Of a stretch of 64,000 nucleotides of DNA, positions 44,171-58,560 are shown piece by piece (the stretch's first letter is position 1; every line of letters begins with the position of its first letter). The stretch is from positions 130,344,470 through 130,408,469 of the forward strand of contig CM054114.1 of the NCBI GenBank assembly GCA_028673005.1. Direction: 5' to 3'. Both the position numbers and the translations under genes were made by a program. Under the pieces are notes generated by a model, which was given only the letters and a program-made list of their open reading frames with translations, searched no databases and had not been told where the DNA came from. The stretch is from Tanypteryx hageni (Eukaryota > Arthropoda > Insecta > Odonata > Petaluridae).

Positions 44171-47100
44171 CACGACGACGGGTGAGCGTGGGAGTTGATT
44201 TAATGCACGCTGGGAAAATCCCGCGACAAAAGGAGCCTCACAAAATAAATCTCGCTCTGATTTTGGCGATGAGACTCGGTCATAACGGGAGTCTGGTTCG
44301 GAAGGGACTTTTATGTTGGTAGGCGTGTCGCTACGGAGGCGATAAACGTAAATAAAAAATCTCGTGCTGAGATTTCGTTGTCATCATTATCATCATCGAG
44401 CTTTCTAAATTTCTTTTAGGTCCGTTGATCAACTCCAACCAATCCTCCTTTGTCAAAAGCTCTCCCTTTCCGTCATTTAGTAACAATTTCATTCCTTCGA
44501 TAAGCGCAAGGAAGCTACTCTCCCGTTAGATCGAATCAGGCCTCTTTGCTACCCTCTAATTTCATGCATTTTTTCTAGTATAGAATGTTCGTGCAACGTA
44601 CTAGTGTGTTTAACTTGTTTTCTATGTGTAATTTTCTTTATTAAACATGGTTACTAAGACGAAACGAGCAAAACCCGCGGTTTTGGTTATCCGATCAGAA
44701 TTTTTGAGAAATAAAGATTCATTTATCGGAATTTTCTGATACGGATAATATAACGGGGAGATAAAAAATTACATGTATGATTTCCGAACTCCCCCTTTCA
44801 CATTTAAAGTATAGGCAATTAAGTAGAGTACATGCGATATTGAAATTGAAGAAATAATGTTAATAGCCTGCTGTCGGATTAATGGAAGCTATTGAAACCC
44901 CTTTAACGTCTAAAGCTATTTTATTTATTAATTTATTCGATAGGATAAATCCAAACAGCCATGTCAACACTATGGTTTGATCCGACGATTCCAGTATAGG
45001 GAGAGAGATATTCTAAAATCACAGCCACCAAGTTTTAACCGGAAATATAACCAACCAACATATAATCGCTAAAAAGAGAGTTATTCATTATTCTGTAAAC
45101 ACTTGATAATTCACACCCTTACGTATTAAATAAATCGCTAAATGCATGGCAAACTTATTGAAAGGGCCATAATTGACCGTTAATTGTACAAATGCTCCGA
45201 GTTGTACTCGGTGCCGCGTGTATGGAAGCAATTATCTCCTAGTTACAAGCAAGCTTATGTGACGCAACAAAGTAACAAGCTACCCATCTCAAAATTTTAA
45301 CATCGGCGCTACTAAAGGTATGCGGGACGAGCTGGCTAAAAGCCAGTTGTTGTAAACAGTTTAGGCGAACACGGGCGGGAACCAGCTTGTAATTAAAAGA
45401 GCGATAAGGCTGCCCCTATAATTAAACAAGACGCGCCAGGAAGTGGAAGCGTATCAAAATTTGTCGCGTACCATTTCGATATATCGTTCTTTGTTGCCAT
45501 CGACCGACGTCCAAGAGGCATAAATCTCATAGCTGTCCGGTTTTATCTAGAATGGGACATGTTATTTTTGCTGACGGGCTTGCGAGGTCGAGGCGCCGAA
45601 TATGTCGGATGTTAACGGGTTATATCGGAGTGATACGCAGCCATAATGAGTTGGAAGAGCTTATTAAAGAGAACAAATTGAATGAATGAATCTTCTTTGA
45701 TCGGTTTATGAAAATATGTCTTATCGATAAATGATTTAATTAGGTTTATATGTTATAATATTTTTTTAATTTTCTCCTCAGATTTAATAAATAAAATTAG
45801 AGAAAGGAGAAACAATCATCTTTAACCTAAGCGCAGTCGCATACACATACGCCCATGTACATACAATCACGTTTCATGAGTGATTTCTAGCTTTTCTGCC
45901 CAAGCTTTGAATCATGAATCAATTGAGGCAAGAAATTTTGTGGTTTTCTGCGAAAAATGTGTCGTTTATTTACATGATGAATGTCACACTTTCGCGATAA
46001 TAAATCATTCCACGTCGTTTCCATTTTCGATCCACTCAATTTAAAACCTTTTCGTAAACAGTAACAAATATTAAATATATTTCGTGTAACTGGATGAAGC
46101 AAGGGGTTGGTTTCAGGCATTCTGTTTTAAAATTGTTTTTTATGTGTTATTATCTATGAATATCTGGTTTAAATTTATCTCAGAGTAATTGTTTTTCGAC
46201 TCTTCTGACATTTCACGCTTATTTTCCTTCAATATTTTTAACGTTGAATTCATGTTTTTGTGATTATTTAATTAATCAATTTTGCTCTTTCAACGCAGAT
46301 AATTTGGTATCTTTAATTGCATTTAAATCATTCTTATATCGGCTTAGTTACGTGGCATGCTATTGAAGTACCAGTGATAAAAATAAAAAAAACTGAAGAT
46401 AAATTGAAAGTAATGTTTGGGAACTAGTTTATTGCCGGGTGTTTGCATTCTGCATGAATGGCGAAATAAAGCACTCAACGAGCTCAGTTCTACTATGAAA
46501 AGATCACGCAATTTTATCGTATTTTTGCGCTTAATTCCACGAAATTATCTAAGTAGCACATTCTGTGATCCAGTTTTTCTTGAGATATCAGCTTTAATGT
46601 TTAAAATGCATTGAATGATTAACTAGCGGAATTACCCTTTGAACAGCAAGGGGACTTTGCAGTGTGATTAAAATATAACTTCTGATGTGTGTGTGTAAAA
46701 ACTAATATATATATATATAGTAAATGTAATTGTTTGATTAATTAATAAATTCCTGACAATCATTTGAATTCTTCCAGAAAATGAAGCGCTTTAAATTTAT
46801 TACATTCTGTCATCAATATACGACTTGATTTGCCACTCTTTGGCTCCGTTATTCTTCCTCTTCGTACGTTTACTGAATAACAATATTCTTCAATTATTAA
46901 CGTTGCAGTCTATTAAGTTTGACATTGCACGAAGCGAATAACACAATTCTTTCGTCTATTTGAAGGCTTGATAGACGCTAATTTATCGGAGGCAACAATG
47001 AGGTTCACCTTGGCAACACCCGGAAAGAGTACGAAAAAGCCATAAAATATCAAAAAGAAATGCGTTTTTATGGCAAATTCTTCCATGTAAGATCTAAACA

Positions 47101-47214
47101 TAAGATATTTTATAGTTTAAGCCGTCGAATAAAACAAAAATGAAGAAATTAGGTCTATATTTACATATTTTAATGAATGAAGGAAATAAACCTTGCACCT
47201 TGAAAAATCGAAAA
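44171..47214. other. Non-coding DNA; candidate single-copy regulatory block at 45180-45520
   Basis: No mobile element or gene was recognised. The 45180-45520 segment is non-repetitive, of more balanced composition, and contains homeodomain-type TAATTA/AATTA words among GC-richer stretches, which is how developmental enhancers often look; this is only an impression. A short TA run lies near 46707-46720. Confidence 0.45.
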
Positions 47215-47415
47215 TCTCGTGTAAACTTATGGGAAAATATAATTGTCTCCCGGAGTCGAATCCGGGACTTTTTCTGAGATGTTTGATTTTTCTAGAGACC
47301 ACCTCATAGGGGTGTAACGATTGTGAAAGTTTCAGCTCATAATTCCATTGGGAAATGTCCAAAAATACCGGGACAGACAGACAGCCAGACGGACACTTGA
47401 GAATTATTATATAAG
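47215..47415 (-). repeat. Transposon or SINE fragment with GACAGACAGAC motif and B-box-like word
   Basis: On the minus strand a B-box-like GGATTCGACTCC lies at about 47251-47262, while on the + strand the block TTTCAGCTCATAATTCCATT then GGGACAGACAGACAGCCAGA and ACTTGAGAATTATTATATAA has the layout of abundant arthropod repeat tails. The association of a tRNA-like B box with a GACAGAC run matches the 675-bp family, but no longer alignment is evident. Confidence 0.5.
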
Positions 47416-47735
47416 GATACTTATCATTTAATTTTATATCCACATAAAAATCTTGTCCATGTCAGTTTGTTTGCATACTCTTCCTATAATACTTGAATTA
47501 CAAGATTCACACTTCAAATAGCTATGGTCAAATATTAGCATTATAGGTTAAAATTTTGCATCTAAGATCACAGGTTCGGGTCTCATTCGTAAAGGCCACA
47601 CAGGATTTGAGCTTTTACAGTTTTTATTTTCAAATAGGTTAAAATTAACACATGAAGTGGGGATTTTCTTTGAACTTTAGTACATTTCTGAGATAACATA
47701 TTTTACTAGTATATTGCCCGTGACATGACGGATAA
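47416..47735. other. AT-rich non-coding DNA
   Basis: A B-box-like GGTTCGGGTCTC at about 47573-47584 hints at another tRNA-derived remnant, but no A box could be placed with confidence. Confidence 0.4.
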
Positions 47736-48060
47736 ATAGTAATATTCCCTCTCTCCCTCTCGCCGTCCCTCTCTCCCTCCCTCTGTCTCCCTCCCTTCCT
47801 CTCTCTTTCCCTTCCTCTCCCTTTCCTTCCCTCTCTCTCCCTCCCTCTCTCTGCCTATCTTTTCTCCCACCTCCCCCCTCTCTCATTCCCTCCTGTCACA
47901 ATCCATAGCTCTCCCTCTTTTTCTTATTCTCCCTCTTTATCTCTTTCCTCCCGCCTTTTTCTAATTCTATACCTCTCTTACTCTCTATGTACCTTCCATT
48001 CTATATCCCTTCCTTCCTATCTCCCTCCCCACATCCCCCTCTCTCTTACTCTACATCTAT
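47736..48060 (+). repeat. Pyrimidine-rich tract
   Basis: Dense CT/CCT/TCC words to about 47890, then looser to about 48060. The antisense 69-codon frame is Arg/Glu/Gly-rich simple sequence. Unlike the tracts near 2 and 27 kb, no LINE 3' end was found beside it. Confidence 0.8.
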
Positions 48061-51000
48061 ATAGTCGTTTAGATAAGCCAAAGAATCCAAACTAAATCCC
48101 ACTCCCATTAGGATTACGTATTTTCGCGAAAAATCCTACGATAATTTAAGGCAACTTATGCACGTAAGCGGGTTGAGACAACAATTGATTCTCGAAGTTT
48201 AACAATGACGTGGTCGGCAAGGCAACATACCGTTTAAAAGCCGATATTTTTCCAAAATATGTGATTTAAATGTTTAATAAGAGAGATTTTGAAAGGTAGG
48301 CGGATAAAAATGAATAGAATATGAAACTTCATTAATTTTTCTAAAGAATAGTCAAATTCGAAAATCGTGCGTCAATTCTTTCTAATTTTAATTTCCAAAA
48401 GAATAAAAGCCTTTAAAAAGTCGATTTTTACGTATTATCTTATGGGAAACAAAAATCGCCCATCTGGAGTCAAAACCGAATATTTTTTCTTATTTTTCTT
48501 TCGTCATTTGATTTTTATATCTAAATAAAACATTTCTATGAAATTTCAACCTTCCACCTAATCGGGAAGCGGGTAAAAAACGGTTTTAAAAGTGCCATTG
48601 ATGACGTCAGCTTTAGGAAGGATGACGTTGGGATTTTATATGTATGATTTTATATGAAGAGATATAAATTAGAATGTGTATCGCATCAGTGCAAAAACAT
48701 TTTCAGAATCGGAAAACATCATTTTCCACGTCTTTTATAATTCTAATTCATTATTGTTCGACAGCATGATTCATTCTCGCCACCTATAGATTTCAGTTAG
48801 CATAAGTCAATATTTTAATCCAAGAAATATAACCGACCTCGAAATTTATTTATCGAGAAGTCATTATTTAAACAGAATTAATATTGATTAAAATATATTG
48901 TATCTGATTTAATCCCTTCACTACCAACTCGACAAACGAATCCCATTCGATATTTAGAGAATCTAATCGTGCAAATATGACCAAGTATTTTATTTGGAAT
49001 CCTCTCGCTGGCTTTTCATGAGTGACGCTTAGGTTTAGGAAGACAAAAGTTTTTATTCTAGGCAATCAAATCACTAAGAACGTTTTACTATCACCAGATA
49101 AGCGTGTTTGGCGATGAATTCAATGATATCGAAAATATAAAATTTGTGTGGAAAGGGTTTAAATAAAATAAATTAAATAATTACTATAATAACATCAATA
49201 ATCTCGAATATTTAATGGCAGACAAGGATACATTGTACAATGCAATAGGCAGAGAAGGCGAAAATCGGGTCAACGATAACTTTTAATCTGATGCGTTGGA
49301 GATATACTTAGTATTTAGTATGATAGCATGGAGTTATTATACCTAATCACGATCGGATCGTTATTTTGTATTAAAAAATCAATAAAACGCAGTTATTAAA
49401 GTATGAAAAAGTAAAACCGTTCATTTTTTTAATATCGCTGGAACAGCTGTTTTCTCTCGAACAATTTTTATGCAAATATTCTTGCGTTATACAAAAATTC
49501 ACTAATGAAATTAAGTTGACTTTTTATCTACGCTATCTATTCAAAAACATTCAATATATTTTATCGCCGCAGTTAGAGTAGCGAAAGTAAGATGGAAGCT
49601 TAATTCATCCATTGACTTCCGTTTTCTCAAGACCTCAGAAAAATTAAAGATGAGTTACGATACAAGATCATCGTGTCGATTACTAACGCGGTGCATTTAA
49701 TGTGGACGATACAATTAAGATACCAAAAGTGCGTTTCGGTTTTTATCGCGCCGATCTCCACCTGCGACCGGATATAAATTTAGCCTGTTATATCCCTCAA
49801 TTTTTCAACGGCAAACTGCGATTAGCTGTATGTATTTTATTATAGAGTCAACAAAGGGATACTATCTCGAACGATTAAAATTACTGGAATCGGAGTTATT
49901 TTGCAATTTTATATTCAAAACATAAATTTACTTCATTATTCACACGCGAATTTTAGATGCGTTTTCGCACGAACGGCTAAATCGAATTTTTTTAAACACA
50001 TTTGAAATTCTCTTCGTGTTTTTCACTAAAAACCGCAAATCGCTCGCTTCGAGAGTTAAGTTTTTCTCTCCTAAAGAATTTTCAAAATTACAGTAATTCC
50101 CGTTTAATCCTGGCAAAGGATGGTCTTAATAATTGAAAATCCGAATAACTGGAGATTTAAAAAAGTAGAATTCTGCGAAGCCATTAAGAAGGGGATATGT
50201 TATAAAAGCATTGTGGAGCAGCTTTGGCATTGTTTTAGCATAGACAACATATATGGGGTAGCAGTATTTATTAATATGTTTTTAAGTATGCCTTAAGATA
50301 CTATTTTTACATTATCTAAAAATAACACTCAGAAAAGGAAAGGCAATAATGACTACTTTGAGCAAATTCCTTCTTCATCTGCCCAGAGGTCGAAGCTTAG
50401 GTAGTTAAACACGCGCAACGTTTGTATTAAAAAGTTCCAGAAGAAATTTTTAAATATTAAAGTTTCTTTAAGAGATCTTTCATACTTATTGGTCACTAAA
50501 AATTTGCGGAAATTTTTTTCTTTCCGAATTTGCTCCGGATATCGTAAACCAATGGTTATATTAGGTACCTAGGTATCGCATTATTTTCTACCTCGGTGTC
50601 ATCCACCACCTCTCGGTCACCATTTGCGATTCTCGTTTGTTAAAACCTATATATACTTTACGTTTCCTTCTTATCAGTTTTCTCTTTCCCTCTTTCGTAA
50701 TCGATACGAGAGGATGAGTACCAATAAATTTGAAAGGTAAATTTAGCAAATATAACTGAATAAATTATGAAATCATGATTGTAATTCTTTTTATCGATTT
50801 TATTAGCGTAGCGCTTATTTTACCATCGCAAATCATGGAAAACCTATTGCGTAAAAACTCAAAATTGATCTCCCAGGCAATACAATTCTCGTCCTACTAA
50901 TCCTAATAAATTTCGCTTCATATTTTATCTATATCTTCACCTTAAATCACTCCAAGGGCACATTCCATTCCTATACCGCAAAAATAAATTAAAACATATA

Positions 51001-51733
51001 TAATGAATTCGAGTCCCAAATTAAGTTTTGTAATTTAAACGACTTTGTTCTGCCTGCAGAACGCACTGTAAAACCGTTTCAATTGTTTTATTTTTACTTT
51101 AAACGCCCGAAGAGATTTTATCGAACGAGCAATTAATAAATAAAATAAATGATCTTTTTTTGAGTCTGTGAATGAAACAAAATTCTGTTAAAAATATTTT
51201 TTTAAATGCCCCACGAAGAACAAATTGCCATTTCTGGGAAGTAACTATTTTAACCATTTTATACGGATGCGATTTTTCCGACACCTCCCGCGAAATCGGA
51301 AACGAGACGGAGTAACCGCCACCACCGCGAAATTGCATTAATCATCGTCGACGATTTCGCCCGTCGCGAATTAAGGCAGAAATGGAGCTGAAAAATTACT
51401 TGTTTAGTGCAGAAACGCGCCGTAATTCGGATCTCAAAGTATGATAGTCAAGTTCCGAATAGTCACGTGTCTCTCGACTATTTTTTCCCTTCGGATTTCA
51501 CGGTGAGAATCTTAAATACAGCAGTTTAATTTGACCAAGAATCTCTTTAGCCCCATAACGTACAACTGACGTGAAAAATGCAGTAGGCTGTTTTTGTCAA
51601 CTTTCCGTTCAGATAGGATAACTTGAACCTAGAAAACTCTTTTAACTCCATAAAAATAGAGATAATGGAATTGAATAAGTTGTAAATTATTTATTAATGT
51701 ATTTGTTTATGGATAAATTAGTTATTAATGAGT
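48061..51733. other. AT-rich non-coding DNA, no recognised feature
   Basis: About 3.7 kb without a recognised repeat, RNA gene or coding exon. All frames are under 80 codons. Confidence 0.5.
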
Positions 51734-51888
51734 GTGTATTGTATAACTGTGTAATTTTAGCACTTTAATTAATGTATGTTAAAGACATTTCTGTTCAATA
51801 TTGTAGCAATCGTGTATATTGTATACTGTGTAATTTTAGAATTTTAATTAATGTACGTTAAAGATATTGGTGCTCGATATTGTAATCC
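51734..51888 (+). repeat. 78-bp tandem duplication
   Basis: Two adjacent units, 51734-51811 and 51812-51888, share GTGTAT-TTGTATA-CTGTG, TAATTTTAG, TTTAATTAATGTA-GTTAAAGA, and TC-ATATTGTA-ATC blocks, with a dozen or so differences. AT-rich and non-coding. Confidence 0.85.
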
Positions 51889-54800
51889 TCTTCGCCGCCT
51901 TGATTTAGCACACATGCGATATTTAAGATAAAATGCATAACTAAATAGATAACTGTTCGTCTTTCGGTTGTATTAGTTCGAAAAACGCGAGCAATAACGA
52001 TAATCTGATGCGCCATGGCTTCTAAGAAAAACGTTCCCCACAGAAGTATAAAATATATAAAGCAATTTAAAGGTTAAGTTCGAAATATTTTAGTCTCTGT
52101 TGCTGTTTAAAATAACTTATGATTCCAAAAACAATCATGCGTAGCGAATATGCTTAAAAGCGGTAAAATTTCAAAATTCTCCTGAATTCATTAAAGTCAC
52201 TCTTATGAGCAATAAAATATAATCATGCGGCATTTTTACGTGTCCGATACTATCTTAAACCCAAAGTGCCAGAATTTAAACAGTCACACTTTTATTTGAC
52301 AGCTAAGAAAATTAAACGTGTTCATTTTACTCCGTCGAATTGCATTTATTTTCCAAAAATAAGATTTGTTTATAAGAATGAGGGTTTCCCACGGATACTG
52401 AGTTCATCGGAAATTTTGTCGTGCACACACCTCGGGGATAAGTCGAAATATTCGCAGCCCGTTTTGGAAACTTAAAATCGGGAGCAGCTGCAAAAAAAAC
52501 AGGAAATGTTGAGACTCCCATCCTCTAAAACCGTAAATAACCACGGGTTGCCGCATGGAGTTGCCATTCGTAATTAATAACGGAAAATTTCCGCAGAGAG
52601 TAAAAAACTCTTTCTGCGAAATGAAATGGGCCAAGATTTGCAGGTCGGTTTTTGTAAAACGAGACACGCTTCGAAAACATTGGGAAAATTATACGGTAGC
52701 AAAGATTTTAAACGATTCGGTGAATTCAACGACTCGTACCACCACTGTATTGCTTAAATTACTGTTTGAACACAACACGTAAATAAATACAGCCATCCCT
52801 CTCTTAGCGCTGCACATGCATTACTGGAAAAGACCGCGCAAAGCGGCATATATTTCATAAAAAATACATGAGGTTACATTTTAGCGCAATCTTGAGCTCA
52901 AAATGTAATAATTTAATTATGGCACTCGTATATTCTTCCTTTCTTCTTTATAATAACCTCTTGAGTCGAACTGAAACATTTCGTGATTTTTAATGCTTAA
53001 AAACCGTTCCGAAATCATGCTAAAGTGAAATATAGGTAGTTCTCTAAAAATAGAACAGCACTAAACCTAAGACGCGTAAAGGAGAAACCGTGCCATTTAC
53101 ACAGAACGCTTTATTTAAAAAGGATCGCGTTTGATGTTGAGCGATGATAAAAACTGTGCAAAAACCCCGTTAAAACACTGCATGCTGCGTCGGGAAAAGA
53201 CAATGAGGATGAAAATAGCGAGGCTTTCCGCATCCCTTTAATGTTATTTAAGGAATTTAGCTCATTATAAATAGTCCTTACGTATTTTGTGGAATTTTTA
53301 ATGTGACGCATTTGCAAGAGAGCCATGTATCACGGAAGTCTCATAAATGTATCGCAACTTAATCATTGGTGAATACATCACTCGAATATTTCGAGGGACA
53401 TCTCTATGTAATTATCAATTAAATTTGAGCCTAATCGTCGTAGTCTGCCTGGTTTGTTTGTATCACATTCTAAAGAGTAGTCGGAAAGCTAGCTTTACTG
53501 CAGCGAATCGCTTAATTTCGGAACAAAAATTATGAAAAATTATGCGCGTGTGTATGCAACGGAGTGCATAATTTACTCATAATATTTTACTATATAAATA
53601 TTTAAAACTATCTCGCGCCCAAGAAAGAGAACAAAATGAAAAGAATCCCCGATCCTTAGCGATTTGATAACATCTCCTTTTTCTGTTATGCTGCATTCAA
53701 TTAAATTTAACCAGCGAAGGCAAATTAAATATAATCTACTGTAAAAAGCGATAAACGTCTAATAGTGGTATCTCATATAATCCTGGGAGTTTTCATGATC
53801 TTGTTTATTAATTTTAGTTTAGTGGAATTGAATTCGAAGAATTAAACACTGCCTTGGATTTGGCAGTGAATAGTTTTATGCTAGATTAGTTTGCATACTA
53901 CTGTATACTGTACGGTACTGTATATATGTATAGGAAATAATTAAAAAAGACAGAAACAAATGCCTTCTACGATGATAAAAAAATATAAACATAAGAGTCT
54001 CCAGTTGGAAAGTCCTACTCAAAAAACACCGCTTTCAACCATACTCTGGATTCAAAATAAGTTTTAAGAATAGTTTTGGATTTATTCATTAATTAACAGC
54101 CATGTCAAATGACCTTATCTCGTAAGGGTGTAACTACACTACAATATGATCCGCCTATGGAGAAAACATTTCGGCGATGCACCCCTCGGATAATATTGAT
54201 GGTATTATTGTCTTGAGCTTAATGCTAACTCGCTTTCATCTGTATCAGCAATCGTTATTCAACGCCGATCGCTCGATAAACATTTCTGTTTTTCGTAACT
54301 CTCATTTTTTTGGCCGCCGCCATTTTCTTCTCGCTAGCATCGCGTAATTATTGAGGTCGATTCGTGACTCATCGATAGTATCGAAAGGGTTTTGATTAAG
54401 TGAACCGGTCGCATTACTCATCCAGTAACGAGAGATTGCCCGAGCAGTGGCGGAACTTCATAAAAAATAAAATATACCTAATAAAAAACAGGCACGCAGT
54501 AGTCGAACGATAATTGTTCTTTGGCCATAAATTTTCGATCGGAATAAATAAACCGCATTAGTTTGTAAATAAATGTTCTCTCGTCCGATTCGTGACGATG
54601 CGTTTCAAAATCGTTTCGGGAATAATTCTTAAATAGCACGAGAGTGTATGAAATTGTTCTTTGTCTTTTTAGCCTTTACAACAAGAATCTCTATGTTAGA
54701 ACTTCTATATTAAACGTTATAGATTCCTAGAAGAAGTTATTTCGTTTTTCGGTAGTCTCGTGCGTCGCTTCCAATCGCAATCCTTTCGATCTGTTTTATA

Positions 54801-56639
54801 TTCCCATAATGTTTTAATTTATTCTACACACTAAATAGGAGCCAAAACTTAGTACGATGGTATTTTTAATGGAGATTTTTTTCAGAAATAGAACAATAAA
54901 ACAAACGTTAAAACAGACTCTTATATTCGAACCCGTGATGGAAGCAATAGGAGGCAGACGAGTTGATAAATGTTTTCTTGTCGTTTTTAAAGTTATTCCA
55001 TATTTTGAGAAAACTGCCTCGATTAAAAATTTTGGCCTCAAGGGATTAATTACTAAATTAATGACAAACATAAATAAAAAGGAACCAACGTCAAATTAAC
55101 TGTTTTTTAAATAAATTTAGTAAGAAAACAAAGTTCTGATGTTCATGGATTTAATCTGAAATATCTTAGAAAAACAACGTCGGACACCAGTCCTAAAGTT
55201 CACCCAGGAGGATATCAAGGGCGAAGATCGTACTAATATCCATGTCTATTGAACCATTAAAACCGTGTGTCTTCATTTTTGGAGAAAATATGTCTCTCTC
55301 ATGCAACAGAGACCATCACTGGGATATGGGATGAGATGGCTTGGCGCTTTATTCTTAGCATCTTTTGATTATTATCTCAGCTGCTGCGAATTTAATCGAT
55401 GTAGGATATCAGAACATTCGTAAGGGGTCTAGTTCAAAGAATAACATCGCATTGCATTTTCACGTAATAGAGCTATTCCGTTTTATATGGGGGCAATAAA
55501 TTTTAGACTTTTTGAAAGTAAAAAACGCTCAGTTCTTTCAATTTATCCGTCTTTTTTCCTCCGTGTAGATTATATTTGCCAAAATAATGATGCTACAGAA
55601 ACCAAATTTTCAATTACTCATGATATTATTAACCAAGATTAAGAAATAGCGACATTCTGGTTATCATAATTTTTATAGAAATTATCTCCTTTTGCAACTT
55701 GCAAACTTGCAACTTCTTCAAAAATTAAGTCATCATGAAATTAAAGACATTTCATGCGTACGTATGAACCTGCGTTGCCAAGACAATCTTTAATAAATCA
55801 TAACAATTGTTTTTTCCTATCTCGAGGATCTGACAAATGTTCTTAAGAACCCTCACGATGGAACGACACCATCCACCTCACGAAAACCTCATCTAATTTC
55901 GACCTAAGTCTTGTTCCACGTGGGACCTTTTTATCCATTGTTTTAACCTCCCCTTGTCTAGGGAAGTCTCTTTCGCCCGTTTTTGTTCGTGCCGAGACGT
56001 ATATCAGAGTTGCCTTTCTCCATTTGCGTCGATCGCCGCGAGTGTTTTGAATTGGTGGGTGTGGGGTTTAAGATGTTAAGAATCAAGCGACTCCATCTTG
56101 GATTTAGGGTTGCATAACAATACCCCTTTGAGATGCCAAGCTGCGATGGAGAACTCAGTCTGAGAAACAATTAGATGGGGATATTGATTATCCTTGAGGC
56201 GGATTTCGTAACTATTATACAATGTCAAACAAAAATTTGGAGGCAATAAGTTTTGTTTAGAATACTAAGAATTAACTTGAACGTAGGAAAGCCAATTTTT
56301 TCGAATTATCAGACTCGAAAAGTTGATTCACTTTTTTACCGCCTATTTTTATATTAAAATGAACCAAATCGTAATTATCGCTAATATCTCGAAATAAATC
56401 GATACCAAGGGGCTCGATTGAAAAAACTATTATTGGAAAATATTGCCTGAAATTATGTACCGCACGCATTTGTTTTCATTTAATGACTTGATTTTATTCT
56501 AAATATGTGGGATTCTAGTTTATTATCCATTATTTACTTCCCAAAATTCGGGAAAATTGAAGTGCTGGATGGAAAGTGAAGCATTTGATTTTGCATGCGT
56601 GTGAACATATACCCTGATATAAAATTCACAGGAAAGAAA
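51889..56639. other. AT-rich non-coding DNA; mixed block at 54230-54440
   Basis: Nearly 4.8 kb with no recognised element or gene. The 54230-54440 block is less AT-rich and includes GGCCGCCGCCATTTTC, resembling a YY1/Pho-type GCCAT site; this is a weak observation. Frames are all under 90 codons and lack domains. Confidence 0.5.
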
Positions 56640-56710
56640 AAGAGGATTTCAACCTAGGTTCTCTAGCTATCAAATCTAATGCTCTACAGATTGGCCTATT
56701 ACTTAGATCG
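56640..56710 (-). mobile_element. tRNA-like SINE remnant (minus strand)
   Basis: Read on the minus strand: a GGCCAATCTGTAGAGCATTA head (A-box region) and GGTTGAAATCC (B box) about 35 bases later, in the order of a tRNA. The stems do not form an evident cloverleaf and no tail was delimited. Confidence 0.5.
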
Positions 56711-58560
56711 ATAAACCCTTTATCAAATTAAGAGAGATATGGCGAGAAAGAGTGACATTTCAATTTAAATAATAAATTAAAAATTTTTGGAGTGCTTTTG
56801 CTTAGATGTGCCTCTTGAATGTCTCATGCTCCGCGCTTTGAAAATCATTCACTAAATAACGTTTAAAGAAGATGTTACAATTGAGAAGCGGAGACACGCT
56901 GAATGAATTGCCTAATTTTGGGGAATAAAAGATCATTCGACTAAATTTTATTGAAAACTAGAGCGATATATATATATAGCTTATTTATAACGTTTTATAC
57001 AATCCCTGCCAGAGATGTAAGCATAGTGACCTTATCGTTAAAAAAACCCACAATATCAAAGACGTTTATCGAAATGGGCTATTTTTTATTTTTAACTCTG
57101 CTTCGTTTGAAAAAGTAATATTTGAGACGTTATTAGATGGGTGTTAAGGTTCTCTTTCGACGTCTTTCATATCTCCTACTGGATTTGAGGCAAACGATTG
57201 CGGATATTGGATTTCTTATTTTATTAATATTTCAAAACCTTTAGAACGAATTTATCCGTAGGAGCTAACTAGAACGGAGGAATGAGTCGTGGTTAATAAT
57301 ATACGACGATGATTTTTTACCACATTAAAACATCATCCGATTTTACGAAAACGATCACGAAAAAAATAGCCTCATGTGTCACGAGATGAACATAATTCGA
57401 GAGATAATTGCCTCTCTCTACCGCACGCAGACATATAACAGTGACTCCTTCAGGTCGAGGCGAGGTTATTAGCCGAACGGGTTGCGATGGCGACAGACTC
57501 TTTTTGTGCTACTTTTATACTAAGTTGGCAGCGTTTATTTGAAGTTGGATATCTGCGCGTATCATGCGAGGTGAAAAAAATTCGACATGCGACGTCCCGC
57601 ATTTTAAAATAGGATACGCTTGGGATACGAACTCGGCACTTGAATCTGCTCTAGACCAAATGAATATCTCTTTTTTTAATCGCAGAAACGGTCATAAAAC
57701 GTCAAGATTAAAGAATTCCGTTTTGGAAGATTGCTCATCTTTTCATTGGAATCCCATCGCATTTACTCCTTATAAGGTAAATCGTCATGTATTTGAAAAC
57801 AAAATACTATCAGAAAAATGTTATTGCCTCGTTACTCTCGAAAATGGAATTTGTTGGTCAAATTCCGTCAGTAACACTTCTCACAAAACCCGATATTATA
57901 GTCGTTTAAAATTATTTTTAAAATCTGATGTGCCTTAAGATCATTTTATGGACCGGTTCTGTTAAAATTTTCTTTAAGGAACAATTTATTTGATAATTAA
58001 CCTTTGAAGGTTATTAACGATATAGATAATTGTGACGAGACGATTTTTGGTTCCAAGGTTTAAATATAAGAAATTTTCACCTATATTTTTTTAATTTTGT
58101 CGAAGTCTCGATTTTGAGTCAACTAAAATTGGCATTTTAGACTCAATGTAAAACTAAACTATGTATATAAAACTCAAATATTTAAATAAACTTTATGCCG
58201 ATACAGCGGTAGCTGTAGGATTTCGTGTCAGTGGCAAAGTTTAAATAATTGTCTTCCAAAAACCAGTCCTGCATATTATTTTTCAAGTGTTGTAATAAAG
58301 AACAATTTCATTCTAACTTAAATGAGTGTGGTGTTTTAATACCAACCAAGTTCTTATTTAAACGAAAAAAAATATTTTTGGAATCTTTTGCAAGTGGCGC
58401 AAATACCACCTTCGCTACTCCGTAGCTACAGCACTAGATCCCGAGCCATTTAGGTTTCCCTCAATGCTGAAGGAATAAACAACAAAAACTCGTTCATTTA
58501 ACAAAGTTCCGCGAAGTCAACGAAACAAAATGCGAACGAAATCATTACCCCAAAACACGC
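56711..58560. other. AT-rich non-coding DNA with a 124-codon frame of doubtful status
   Basis: A plus-strand frame at 57564-57938 (124 codons) is the longest in the window outside low-complexity and retrotransposon sequence. It has no recognisable domain, signal peptide or splice context, and a chance frame of this length is not surprising in 64 kb. A TA run lies at about 56967-56979. Confidence 0.4.

Noticed and set aside
43451..44173. 240-codon minus-strand frame
   Set aside because: Ser/Phe/Leu-rich, lies in purine-biased repeats and passes through a TA microsatellite and a 36-bp duplication.
44940..45000. Repeat shared with 54070-54160 (ACAGCCATGTCAA and a TTTGATCCG/ATGATCCG word)
   Set aside because: The shared words are short and variably spaced; a dispersed repeat is possible, but I could not align beyond them.
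57564..57938. 124-codon plus-strand frame as a small gene
   Set aside because: No recognisable domain, no clear promoter or splice context; a length reachable by chance in 64 kb of six frames.
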